Shown piece by piece: positions 1 through 7,827 of a stretch of 64,000 nt of DNA (position 1 is the first letter of the stretch; each line of letters starts with the position of its first letter). The position numbers and the translations under genes are program-made. This DNA is from Lederbergia citrea. GTDB lineage: Bacteria; Bacillota; Bacilli; Bacillales; Bacillaceae_C. The notes under the pieces were generated by a model that was given only the letters and a program-made list of their open reading frames with translations, did no database searches and was not told where the DNA came from. Location of the stretch: positions 1 to 64,000 of the forward strand of contig NZ_JAGYPH010000005.1 in the NCBI RefSeq assembly GCF_018343525.1, given 5' to 3'.

Positions 1-99
1 GCTAACCTTTGGGAGCAAGCTCCCAAAGGTCCGCTCGACTTGCATGTATTAGGCACGCCGCCAGCGTTCGTCCTGAGCCAGGATCAAACTCTCATAAAA
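1..99 (-). rRNA. 16S ribosomal RNA, 5' end (partial)
   Basis: The reverse complement reads as the start of a bacterial 16S rRNA, with the universal 5' primer region AGAGTTTGATCCTGGCTCAG followed by the conserved GACGAACGCTGGCGGC segment. The V1 helix follows (GACCTTTGGGAG, GCTTG loop, complementary arm) and runs off the window edge. The exact 5' end is placed by analogy with Bacillus at about position 98-100. The gene continues leftward outside the window. Confidence 0.97.
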
Positions 100-210
100 G
101 TAGTTTGTTAGCTCATTTGCTGGTCTTACTAAATTAATTGTTGACGTTTCGTTTCGTTTCGTTCAGTTTTCAAAGATCAAATTTCCCAATCGCTCATTGG
201 CGACTTAACT

Positions 211-239
211 AATATACCATGCGAGCAAATCACCGTCAA
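211..239 (-). promoter_or_regulatory. rRNA operon promoter P2 (sigma-A)
   Basis: On the minus strand TTGACG (234-239) is followed after exactly 17 bp by TATATT (211-216). This is a near-consensus sigma-A promoter about 110 bp before the 16S 5' end. The transcribed leader (about 105-180) holds a GATCTTTGAAAACTGAAC segment typical of Bacillus rRNA leaders and a short GAAAC direct repeat. Confidence 0.85.
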
Positions 240-293
240 CCCTTTTTTTTAAAATGTTTTTATAGAACGTTGTTCCGGATTAACAGTAAACAT

Positions 294-322
294 ATTCTAT
301 CATTAGAAACTATTAAAGTCAA
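294..322 (-). promoter_or_regulatory. rRNA operon promoter P1 (sigma-A)
   Basis: On the minus strand TTGACT (317-322), a 17-bp spacer and TAGAAT (294-299) form a second good sigma-A promoter, 83 bp upstream of P2. Tandem P1/P2 promoters are the usual arrangement in Bacillus rRNA operons. It lies just downstream of the guaA terminator, so rRNA transcription is insulated from guaA. Confidence 0.75.
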
Positions 323-360
323 CTTGATTGTTCAAAGTATTTTTTTAACAAAAAGGTCGT

Positions 361-393
361 AAAAAAAGACCTATCAGCTTTTGCCAACAGGTC
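361..393 (-). terminator. guaA rho-independent terminator
   Basis: On the minus strand GACCTGTTGGC, an AAAA loop and GCTGATAGGTC form an 11-bp stem (some G-U pairs), followed directly by seven T residues. It lies 30 bp after the guaA stop codon and before the rRNA promoters. Confidence 0.9.
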
Positions 394-423
394 AAATGTT
401 AACTCTTCTATTACTTACTATAA

Positions 424-1977
424 TTACTCCCACTCAATGGTTGCTGGCGGTTTGCTCGTAATATCGTAAACCACACGGTTAACGTGCTCCACTTCATTAA
501 CAATTCGTGTCGAGATTATTTCAAGCACATCCCAAGGGATTCTCGCCCAATCAGAAGTCATTCCGTCAATGGATGTTACGGCGCGGATTCCGATCGTATG
601 GTCATATGTCCGGGCATCGCCCATGACACCAACACTGCGGATATCAGGCAATACCGTGAAATACTGCCAAATTTCTCTATCTAATCCTGCTTTTTTAATT
701 TCTTCTCGTAAAATAAAATCGGACTCGCGAACGATTTCGAGCTTATCATCCGTTACTTCGCCAAGAATTCGAATACCAAGTCCAGGTCCTGGAAAAGGTT
801 GACGCCAAACGATTTCGTCAGGAATACCGAGTTCAGTACCTAATGCACGAACCTCATCCTTAAACAGCGTGTTAAGCGGCTCAATTAATTTAAACTGCAT
901 ATCTTCCGGCAAACCGCCGACATTATGATGCGATTTAATCGTTTGTGCAGTTGCTGTACCACTTTCAATAATATCCGTATACAGTGTCCCTTGGGCTAGG
1001 AAATCAATGCCTTCCAGCTTCGTTGCTTCATCATCAAAAACATAAATAAATTCGTTTCCAATGATTTTACGTTTTTGCTCGGGATCTGTTACACCTCGCA
1101 ATTTTCCAAGGAACCGCTCTTTTGCATCCACTTTTATAACATTCATATGGAAATCTTCCGTGAATGTTTTCATTACACTTTCAGCTTCACCTTTTCGAAG
1201 CAGACCATGATCAACAAAGATACATGTTAGCTGGTCGCCGATCGCTTTATGGATTAAAACGGCAACAACAGACGAATCAACACCACCGCTTAAAGCACAA
1301 AGTACTTTTTTGTTGCCGACTTCCTGGCGGATTTTCTCCATCTCTACTTCAATGAAATTCCCCATTGACCAGTCGCCTTTACATCCACAAATCCCGAAGA
1401 CAAAGTTTTTCAATATTTCATTCCCATGCACGGAGTGTTGAACTTCCGGGTGGAATTGAACTGCGTACATCCGCTTTGCTTCATTACTAATGGCGGCAAT
1501 AGGACAAGCTGGGCTTGTACCATCAATGATAAAGTCTTCCGGTGCATTTTGAACCAAGTCGCCGTGACTCATCCAAACAACCTGCTCATTTGGCAAGCCT
1601 TTAAAAAGCTGAGAACCTTCTTTAACTTGCATAAGCGCCTTTCCATATTCACGGCCCTTTGCTCTTTCAACTTTTCCACCAAAATGGGTAGTCATAAGCT
1701 GCATTCCGTAGCAAATCCCAAATATAGGAATACCTAAATCAAATAGCTGTTCATCGCAGCGAAAAGCATCTTCCGCGTAAACACTGTTCGGCCCGCCTGA
1801 TAAAATAATTCCTTTTGGGTTCATTTTTTTTATTTCATCTACGGTAACTGTGTGCGGATGTAGTTCACTATAAACTCCAAACTCACGGATTCTTCTTGTG
1901 ATCAGTTGATTATATTGACTTCCGAAATCCAGTACAACAATCATCTCTTGATTATGTAACTCTGTTTTTCCTGGCAT
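424..1977 (-). CDS. guaA: GMP synthase (glutamine-hydrolysing)
   Basis: Converts XMP, ATP and glutamine to GMP, the last step of guanine nucleotide synthesis, in the cytoplasm. The 517-aa protein has the usual family length and two modules. The N-terminal class I glutamine amidotransferase carries the GICYG nucleophile (Cys89) and the FHPEV His176/Glu178 pair. The ATP-pyrophosphatase domain has the P-loop SGGVDSS at 230-236, and a C-terminal dimerisation region ends [11 protein letters not shown]. The ATG start at 1977 is backed by GGAGGGG. The gene follows a guanine riboswitch, so transcription should fall when guanine is abundant. Its position after yebA matches B. subtilis. Identification is secure. 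Confidence 0.98.
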   Translation of the reverse strand: MPGKTELHNQEMIVVLDFGSQYNQLITRRIREFGVYSELHPHTVTVDEIKKMNPKGIILSGGPNSVYAEDAFRCDEQLFDLGIPIFGICYGMQLMTTHFGGKVERAKGREYGKALMQVKEGSQLFKGLPNEQVVWMSHGDLVQNAPEDFIIDGTSPACPIAAISNEAKRMYAVQFHPEVQHSVHGNEILKNFVFGICGCKGDWSMGNFIEVEMEKIRQEVGNKKVLCALSGGVDSSVVAVLIHKAIGDQLTCIFVDHGLLRKGEAESVMKTFTEDFHMNVIKVDAKERFLGKLRGVTDPEQKRKIIGNEFIYVFDDEATKLEGIDFLAQGTLYTDIIESGTATAQTIKSHHNVGGLPEDMQFKLIEPLNTLFKDEVRALGTELGIPDEIVWRQPFPGPGLGIRILGEVTDDKLEIVRESDFILREEIKKAGLDREIWQYFTVLPDIRSVGVMGDARTYDHTIGIRAVTSIDGMTSDWARIPWDVLEIISTRIVNEVEHVNRVVYDITSKPPATIEWE

Positions 1978-2002
1978 TAAGGCCCCTCCAATACTATTTA
2001 GA

Positions 2003-2056
2003 AAATTAAAAAACTGGAACTCTCCTTCTCATCTAAGAAGGCAGAATTCCAGTTTT
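2003..2056 (-). terminator. Riboswitch-controlled terminator in guaA leader
   Basis: The minus-strand leader forms a long hairpin. The outer stem AAAACTGGAA/TTCCAGTTTT encloses an inner CCTTCT/AGAAGG stem, and a TTTTTTAATTTT tract follows, all before the guaA Shine-Dalgarno site. The 5' arm contains CTGCCTTC (plus-strand 2037-2044). This is exactly complementary to GAAGGCAG at the 3' end of the aptamer P1 stem (2132-2139), giving a ready antiterminator. Confidence 0.85.
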
Positions 2057-2133
2057 ATTGATGACAAAAAACGCGTAGCCCAGATAAACCCATGCATCTT
2101 TCCTGAGCATTCGCTTGTCTTCCGGAAAAACCT

Positions 2134-2206
2134 GCCTTCATAGTCAGGCCATTTACGGCGGCCTAGTAGAGACTCCCGGACCATATTAACGGGATTATAT
2201 GAAGGG
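2134..2206 (-). promoter_or_regulatory. Guanine riboswitch aptamer (purine class)
   Basis: The minus strand shows the purine aptamer core: CATATAATC, AATATGG, TCTCTAC, CCGTAAATGG and TGACTATG, in order. The P1 stem is CCTTCATA/TATGAAGG. The ACTA junction has C at the specificity position (position 74 of the xpt aptamer), which selects guanine rather than adenine. Guanine binding should stabilise P1 and free the downstream terminator. One core position reads TCT where xpt has TTT; that base is normally flipped out and tolerates change. Confidence 0.93.
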
Positions 2207-2310
2207 CTGCCAACAATAGAAAAGCTGAAGTGCCCGTTTGGCAACGTAGGCTGGCACTGCAGCTAGACGTATAATCATTCTGTCAGCAACGTTTCATGTA
2301 TATTTGCTTC

Positions 2311-2339
2311 ATTTTATACCTGTTTCAATTCACGGTCAA
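2311..2339 (-). promoter_or_regulatory. Putative guaA leader promoter
   Basis: TTGACC (2334-2339), a 17-bp spacer and TAAAAT (2311-2316) on the minus strand lie about 105 bp upstream of the aptamer. The -35 overlaps the stop codon of yebA. This is a plausible sigma-A promoter for the riboswitch transcript. Confidence 0.6.
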
Positions 2340-4531
2340 CCTGTTGCCTTTTTGATTAAATTTTCCCATAATTTGCTCGCGTATTCCCATTCTGAATCCG
2401 GATAATCTCCACGATAAATGGCCCGTTCGTAAAGTTCTGTCAAGTCACTCATATCATTAGAGTCAAAGTGGCGATCAACATAGGCCGCATATTCACGTAA
2501 GGTCTGCCCAATCTCCCGCTTAACACCAAATCGATCCAATTGCTTCAGTAAGTCTTCATAAGCTTGGACAAATGTTTCTCCTCCAGACTTTCGTTTATAA
2601 GACCATAAAAGTAAATGTGGAATCCATTTTCCTCTATTCCAAAAGAGCGAAAAACCTAAAGCCACAATCGCTAGTAAACCGAATAACAATGCCATTTTAT
2701 TGTTTACTGTAAATGATTTTATTTTGGGCCATTTAGTATTTGAAGTTTTAATTTCCTTCTTTTTACTAATTTCCGGTTTTGGTTTCTCTGCTTCAGATAT
2801 AACTGGCTTCGCTGGCTTAACAGTTGGTGTAACTGTTCCAGTGTTTTCTATAGCCTCATCCCGAAGAAAGGTAGTGTAATTATCAAAACTTCTTGTCGGT
2901 TCGAACGGAACCCACCCTTGTGTCGGAAAAAATACTTCTACCCAGGAGTGAGCATCGTTATTCGTGACTTGATAAATCCTATTGTCAGTTCCTTCTAGGC
3001 CGTTATAATTACCGGCAGTATACCCTTTCGCCCATCTAGCTGGAATATTTACCGCTCGAAGCAGCGTAACCATTGATGTGGAGAAGTTATCACAATATCC
3101 TCGATATGTTTCGAATAAAAACTGATCCACATAATCTTCGTCTTCCTCTGGAATAGCGACATTCGTCTGATCATACACAAAGGCTCCCGATCGAAAATAC
3201 CGTTCAATCGCCTTCGTCTGATCAAACCAGTTATCTTGACCCTCTATTAATTGTTCTGCTAATTCCCGTACCCTGATTGGCAACGATTCTGGAAGCTGTG
3301 TGTACTGCTCCAATATACCTTCGAAGTGTGGTTCATCAGGCAGCTTCTTTGTTCCTCGTAATTCCTTCATACTAAAGGCAGCTCTTCTATACTGCATTTC
3401 ATATTCTTTCAGACTGACTTCTTTATCCTTACTTGTAAAAGTGGAAATTTTATTTAAATCGGGATCGAATTGAAAATATCCATCTTCATTGCCATGAACA
3501 GAAAGAAATCCATAAGGCACGACAATATGGGGATAAGGAATTTTTACATCAATAATAGCTTTTCTGATTGGCTCATCTGTAATAGATGCATAGTCGAGAA
3601 TAAATTCCTTTCCATTACGAATCTTTCTCTGAGGAATGGGATTCTTTGATGCCTTCCAGCCTTTCCCGGTATAAATATCTTTCGTCTCTACTCTCCAATA
3701 TTGTTGGGATGGTGTCCTAACTTCAAAAACAACACGGTCATCACCTTTAAATGGCCCCCCTAATCGGGAATCATCGATGCCATAGCCAATTGTAGAAATA
3801 CTATTTTTTCGGGGCATGACATTTTCGGCTTTCGATTGGATGAAAGGGACTGGATCAGGCCATATCGGTCCCGCTTTTGGTGAAGCGAAACCGATAGTGA
3901 TGCTGGCCACAACCATGATTGCCAGTGGAATCATCCATTTTGTCAACAGTACTTGGCGATTTTCGATTTGTTCTTTTTCCAATAACCGCTGAAAAAATAA
4001 TATGCCAAGCAGGATAAACCCAATCGCTGTAATTCTAACAATCGCCCATTCACCATCGTATTTTGTAAAAGTATCAAGCACTCCTACGTAAATAATAGTC
4101 ATAAAATAAAATACGAAAATTCTTTTTCTAATCATAAGCCAATATTGAAGAAGATACGTCATAATCCAAAGCAAGATAAAGAAAAGGACAGAACGAAATA
4201 TATCTGATAAATCATAAATATTCCCAGATAGCAGCATCTTCAAATTGGCTACCATATCTTTAAAAAAGACGACGAGCCAACTTAAAAAGCTGCTATTTTT
4301 TTCATTAAAAATAGCATGAAGAAAATATAAAATAAATCCTGCTTTTAAAGAATAGCTTATCCACCAGAAAAGCGGAAGATAATTTACCAAAAGTGAGAAT
4401 GCAATGAAAATAACGAAATAATGGATTTCACCCGTATCAGTTATTTGGTTAAGTGGTCGCAGCCATTCCCAAAGCAATAAAAAGCCAAAGAAATAAAGCG
4501 TGAATGAAAAAGCGATTCGTTTATTGGTCAC
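2336..4531 (-). CDS. yebA: Membrane transglutaminase-like protein (TgpA/YebA type)
   Basis: A 731-aa integral membrane protein of the TgpA family. The N-terminal half (about 1-215) holds several hydrophobic segments, then a large extracytoplasmic part with a transglutaminase-like core. Cys480 (YRGYCDN) and His528 (NDAHSW) are visible. The third position reads FEPT, with Glu544 in place of the usual Asp. A last membrane segment lies near 625-640 and a cytoplasmic DUF4129-like tail follows. Its ATG overlaps the yeaD stop (ATGA), so the two are translationally coupled. The MoxR-DUF58-transglutaminase set occurs in many bacteria; its substrate is not established. The order yeaC-yeaD-yebA-guaA matches B. 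subtilis. Confidence 0.9.
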   Translation of the reverse strand: MTNKRIAFSFTLYFFGFLLLWEWLRPLNQITDTGEIHYFVIFIAFSLLVNYLPLFWWISYSLKAGFILYFLHAIFNEKNSSFLSWLVVFFKDMVANLKMLLSGNIYDLSDIFRSVLFFILLWIMTYLLQYWLMIRKRIFVFYFMTIIYVGVLDTFTKYDGEWAIVRITAIGFILLGILFFQRLLEKEQIENRQVLLTKWMIPLAIMVVASITIGFASPKAGPIWPDPVPFIQSKAENVMPRKNSISTIGYGIDDSRLGGPFKGDDRVVFEVRTPSQQYWRVETKDIYTGKGWKASKNPIPQRKIRNGKEFILDYASITDEPIRKAIIDVKIPYPHIVVPYGFLSVHGNEDGYFQFDPDLNKISTFTSKDKEVSLKEYEMQYRRAAFSMKELRGTKKLPDEPHFEGILEQYTQLPESLPIRVRELAEQLIEGQDNWFDQTKAIERYFRSGAFVYDQTNVAIPEEDEDYVDQFLFETYRGYCDNFSTSMVTLLRAVNIPARWAKGYTAGNYNGLEGTDNRIYQVTNNDAHSWVEVFFPTQGWVPFEPTRSFDNYTTFLRDEAIENTGTVTPTVKPAKPVISEAEKPKPEISKKKEIKTSNTKWPKIKSFTVNNKMALLFGLLAIVALGFSLFWNRGKWIPHLLLWSYKRKSGGETFVQAYEDLLKQLDRFGVKREIGQTLREYAAYVDRHFDSNDMSDLTELYERAIYRGDYPDSEWEYASKLWENLIKKATG

Positions 4532-5751
4532 GCCCGCATCACCTCTGAAAATGCAGTTCGGAACTCCCCGTCATATAACGTTTTTATGATCAAGCCGCTT
4601 TTTAATGCTGATGCCTTAAGCTTCATTTCTTGTGCGTGAGAAATACTACGTCTTTTTTTGATTAAGTAAATAATGAGTGTACCTTTTCGCCGCATATACA
4701 TGCCAGCACGATCAATCAATTGTTTATCTAATGTTGAAGTAATTAAAATTAAAGCTGCCGGATGATTATATAGTGCGGCTTCTCCTTCAATCAAATTTGC
4801 TAAATGAACGGTGCTATCTGCATTCACTTTGGCAAGATGGTGAAAAATTTGCTGTTGTTGCTGTTCTCCGCCTTTGATTGGAATGATGGTTCTTTCTTTT
4901 CCTGCCGATAACAAACCAACCTGCCCCCCATTCCTCAAAATCGCCCTAATAGCTGATGCCGTAAACTTAACCATTTCCTCGAAGTTTTCGGTATGTGTCC
5001 GGTCCAAAACGATGAAGAGATCATTAGACTGCCTAATTTCAAATTCTTTTGACATCATTTCATTGGTTCGAGCTGTCGCTTTCCAATCAATCCAAGCAAA
5101 TCGATCACCTGGCTGATATTGTCTAACACCAGCGACAAGCGATGTATCTTTTTGAAATTGCATAGCTGAGGTCGTTCCTCCTTGCTCGAATCTGTTTTCA
5201 AGGGGCCGATATATCATCTCTTCGAATTTCGGATAAACAAGGATTGATTCTCGACAGTCAAACCACCATTCCTTCTTTGCTATTCCAAGCACATCACCAG
5301 ATGTAAGTCGGATCGCTTCAAAAATGTGCTCTCCTCTGGAGGCTTTGTCAATTCGATAAGATAGCTGTAACTCTCTTTTAAAACCAGGAAATAATACTTG
5401 TTTACTTCTAACACTATCAAGCCCCACTGGTGTAATATCTTCTACGATTAAAAAAAATAATGGCAATGGCATCCGCCTTCTTATCATAATCGTCACGTTC
5501 ATATGATCATCTGCACTGTAATCTTTAGGCTCTATTAATCTTTCAACTTTAAATTGGCGACGAGAATAAAGATGTAGAAAAAGGGAATAAAGACCAAACG
5601 GGAAAAAGCTAAAAAATAAAAACCAGCTTACAAATCCGCCTTGAAACATGGCATATGAAAAGGTAAGTGCAAACAAAATGATTAGCATAAAAAAACCCAA
5701 AACTGGTTTTAAGCGAGTAAATAATCGGGGTTTACGAAATCTTGACTTCAT
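4528..5751 (-). CDS. yeaD: DUF58 domain protein (YeaD type)
   Basis: A 407-aa protein with two adjacent hydrophobic segments near the N-terminus (about 14-60) and then a soluble part. The DUF58 signature is clear: RQYQPGDRFAWIDWKATAR, about midway. It is followed by a VWA-like fold with FIVLDRT, where the first metal-site residues of a classical MIDAS are degenerate. DUF58 proteins usually pair with a MoxR ATPase and a TgpA-like protein, exactly as here. The gene starts 2 bp after yeaC and overlaps yebA by 4 bp. Function is unproven; a chaperone-like or membrane assembly role is inferred from the family. Confidence 0.88.
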   Translation of the reverse strand: MKSRFRKPRLFTRLKPVLGFFMLIILFALTFSYAMFQGGFVSWFLFFSFFPFGLYSLFLHLYSRRQFKVERLIEPKDYSADDHMNVTIMIRRRMPLPLFFLIVEDITPVGLDSVRSKQVLFPGFKRELQLSYRIDKASRGEHIFEAIRLTSGDVLGIAKKEWWFDCRESILVYPKFEEMIYRPLENRFEQGGTTSAMQFQKDTSLVAGVRQYQPGDRFAWIDWKATARTNEMMSKEFEIRQSNDLFIVLDRTHTENFEEMVKFTASAIRAILRNGGQVGLLSAGKERTIIPIKGGEQQQQQIFHHLAKVNADSTVHLANLIEGEAALYNHPAALILITSTLDKQLIDRAGMYMRRKGTLIIYLIKKRRSISHAQEMKLKASALKSGLIIKTLYDGEFRTAFSEVMRA

Positions 5752-5753
5752 TT

Positions 5754-6710
5754 TTACTTCACTGCCCTTTTAATAGGGACATGCGTTTTACTAATAATGG
5801 TTGCTAATATGCGTTCTAGGGATGCACCTTGATACTTCGCTTCTGATTTCAAAATGATCCGGTGGGTAAATACGTAAGGTGCTAAATATTGAATATCATC
5901 TGGTATGACGAAATCCCGCCCAGAAATAAAAGCGAGCGCTTGAGCGGCCTTCATCAATGCAATAGAAGCACGAGGACTTGCACCTAAATAAATACTAGGA
6001 TCTTTTCTTGTTTGTGTGGCGAGCTCCACAATATATTGCTTGATTGTCTCCTCCACATAAACTTCTTTCACTTGCTGTTGCAGATCCCTTAATTCCGCCA
6101 GCGAAATAACTGGCTCAAGCTCATCGATTGGGGATACTTTCTGCGACCTTGTCAATACTTCGATTTCTTCATTTGGAAGTGGATACCCCATTTTCATTTT
6201 TAATAAAAATCGATCGAGCTGTGCTTCAGGCAGTGGATATGTTCCCTCATATTCAATTGGGTTTTGCGTAGCCATGACAAAAAATGGTTTTTCAAGTTTT
6301 AAAGTGACACCATCAATCGTTACACTTTTCTCTTCCATACTCTCCAGAAGTGCAGACTGTGTTTTCGGAGAGGTACGGTTAATTTCGTCAGCAAGAATAA
6401 TATTCCCGACAATCGGACCTGGCCTAAATGTAAACTCCATTTCTTTCGGATTATAAATGGATACGCCAAGTACGTCCGATGGCAGTAAATCAGGTGTAAA
6501 TTGGATTCTTTTAAAAGAGGCGTTGACAGATTTCGCTAAAGCCCTCACCATCATTGTTTTGCCCACGCCCGGAACGTCTTCCAGCAGCACATGTCCTTCA
6601 GCCAAAAGCGCAACAAGACTGAGCCTTGCCACATCGGTCTTTCCAATCATGACTTTCTCGATATTTTGAATGATTTTCTTTATTTGTTGTTGCTTCATAT
6701 CAATTTTCAT
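5754..6710 (-). CDS. yeaC: MoxR-family AAA+ ATPase
   Basis: A 318-aa cytoplasmic AAA+ ATPase of the MoxR group. It shows Walker A (EDVPGVGKTMM), Walker B (IILADEINRTS), the MoxR-specific ATQNPIEYEGTYPLPEAQLDRF stretch, and an arginine-finger/sensor region ending GASPRAS. MoxR ATPases act as chaperones for VWA-type partners; the partner here would be the YeaD-like protein encoded just downstream. The start has only a weak GGTG ribosome site, and an internal ATG four codons later is an alternative. It is the first gene of the run to guaA, with a possible sigma-H-like promoter about 40 bp upstream. Confidence 0.93.
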   Translation of the reverse strand: MKIDMKQQQIKKIIQNIEKVMIGKTDVARLSLVALLAEGHVLLEDVPGVGKTMMVRALAKSVNASFKRIQFTPDLLPSDVLGVSIYNPKEMEFTFRPGPIVGNIILADEINRTSPKTQSALLESMEEKSVTIDGVTLKLEKPFFVMATQNPIEYEGTYPLPEAQLDRFLLKMKMGYPLPNEEIEVLTRSQKVSPIDELEPVISLAELRDLQQQVKEVYVEETIKQYIVELATQTRKDPSIYLGASPRASIALMKAAQALAFISGRDFVIPDDIQYLAPYVFTHRIILKSEAKYQGASLERILATIISKTHVPIKRAVK

Positions 6711-6749
6711 CTATATGCACCGCCATCAATTATTTTTCCCATCACCCAT

Positions 6750-6778
6750 ATATTCTGTCAATATTCGAAAAATCCTCT
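6750..6778 (-). promoter_or_regulatory. Candidate sigma-H-like promoter before yeaC
   Basis: The minus strand reads AGAGGATTT, 11 bp, then ACAGAATAT. This fits the sigma-H pattern RnAGGAwWW, N11-12, RnnGAATww known from B. subtilis. It sits about 40 bp before the yeaC start. An overlapping TTGACA has no good -10 at the right distance. A chance match is possible. Confidence 0.35.
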
Positions 6779-6787
6779 CGGTTAATT

Positions 6788-6922
6788 AAGAAAAGCGCAA
6801 GCGCCTCGCCATGGAAGAACGGCTAAGAGCGCCGCGTCCTTATGTCTTCGCCGTTCTGACCCGCATCCTGCGGGCCTCCGACAAGCAAATTTTCTGAGGG
6901 GCTAGGCGCTGGAGCTAGACAT
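6788..6922. repeat. Dispersed intergenic repeat element (about 135 bp)
   Basis: A GC-rich block lies between AT-rich flanks. Its ends are roughly inverted (AAGCGCCTCG near 6800, AGGCGCTGGAGCTAGAC near 6905). Inside is a CCCGC/GCGGG hairpin at 6860-6880 whose 21 bp recur exactly, inverted, at 31297-31317. Shorter look-alike fragments occur near 10549-10570 and 2249-2265. The structure resembles the small non-coding repeats common in Bacillaceae. No coding capacity is evident. Confidence 0.6.
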
Positions 6923-6925
6923 GAT

Positions 6926-6973
6926 AGAAAAAGAAAGACGAGTCGAAAGTGTTATTTGCACTTTCAACTCGTC
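6926..6973 (-). terminator. nadE operon terminator
   Basis: The minus strand forms a 15-bp stem, GACGAGTTGAAAGTG with CACTTTCGACTCGTC, around a 7-nt loop, then TTTCTTTTTC. It lies just after the nadE stop and closes the NAD salvage operon. Confidence 0.92.
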
Positions 6974-6981
6974 CCACCGGA

Positions 6982-7809
6982 TCATTTCCAAAAATCATCA
7001 AAAATCGTAATTGGCATATGCCGCTTATGTTGAGATTTTCGGTAGAGAGCTTCAATTGTATTTTTTGCCGTATCTGAAACATCCTTACCTTCGAGATAGT
7101 CATCCACTTCTTCGTAGGAAACGCCCAGTGCCACTTCGTCCGGGAGCATTGGCCGGTCATCCTCAAGATCTGCTGTTGGAACCTTCATATATAAATGTTC
7201 TGGGCAGCCAAGTTCCTTAAGCATCTGACGTCCCTGTCTTTTATTAAGGCGGAAAATCGGCACTAAATCGGATCCACCATCGCCATACTTCGTATAAAAT
7301 CCTGTTAGCGCTTCTGCCGCTTGATCCGTGCCGAGAACAACACAATTATAATTCGCAGCAATGCTATATTGAGCTTTCATTCTTTCCCGTGCTTTTTCAT
7401 TTCCTTTTGTAAAATCGGTTATCTCGACACCTGCTGCTTTTAATGCTTCAGCACTCGCGTCTACGGCAGCTTTTATATTTACTTCAAAAGTGACGCTTGG
7501 CTGAATAAACGTTAGCGCATCATCCACATCACTTGCATCTTTTTGATTACCATACGGAAGCCTGACCGCAATAAATTGATATTTCTCAATATCTCTACCT
7601 TCATTTAGCTCATCAACGGCCATTTGGGCAAGCTTACCAACAAGCGTTGAATCTTGACCACCGGAAATTCCGAGCACATAACCGTTAAAAAATCCGTGTT
7701 TTAACATATATGCTTTCATAAAATCCACGCTCTTACGAATTTCTTCTTTTGGATCTATGTGTGGCAGTACTTCAAGTTCTTCGATAATTCGCTGCTGGAG
7801 TTCATCCAT
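6982..7809 (-). CDS. nadE: NH3-dependent NAD+ synthetase
   Basis: Amidates nicotinate adenine dinucleotide to NAD+ with ATP and ammonia, the last step of NAD synthesis. The protein (275 aa from the chosen start) has the PP-loop [17 protein letters not shown] near the N-terminus and later [22 protein letters not shown], both hallmarks of the short ammonia-dependent form without a glutaminase domain. The ATG at 7809 is preferred over an upstream TTG because GGAGG sits 7 bp before it. It is the last gene of the pncA-pncB-nadE operon and starts 18 bp after pncB. Confidence 0.96.
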   Translation of the reverse strand: MDELQQRIIEELEVLPHIDPKEEIRKSVDFMKAYMLKHGFFNGYVLGISGGQDSTLVGKLAQMAVDELNEGRDIEKYQFIAVRLPYGNQKDASDVDDALTFIQPSVTFEVNIKAAVDASAEALKAAGVEITDFTKGNEKARERMKAQYSIAANYNCVVLGTDQAAEALTGFYTKYGDGGSDLVPIFRLNKRQGRQMLKELGCPEHLYMKVPTADLEDDRPMLPDEVALGVSYEEVDDYLEGKDVSDTAKNTIEALYRKSQHKRHMPITIFDDFWK

Positions 7810-7827
7810 TATGAATCCTCCCACCAA

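Noticed and set aside
2029..2244. 71-aa minus-strand frame upstream of guaA
   Set aside because: It lies exactly over the guanine riboswitch and its terminator; no ribosome site.
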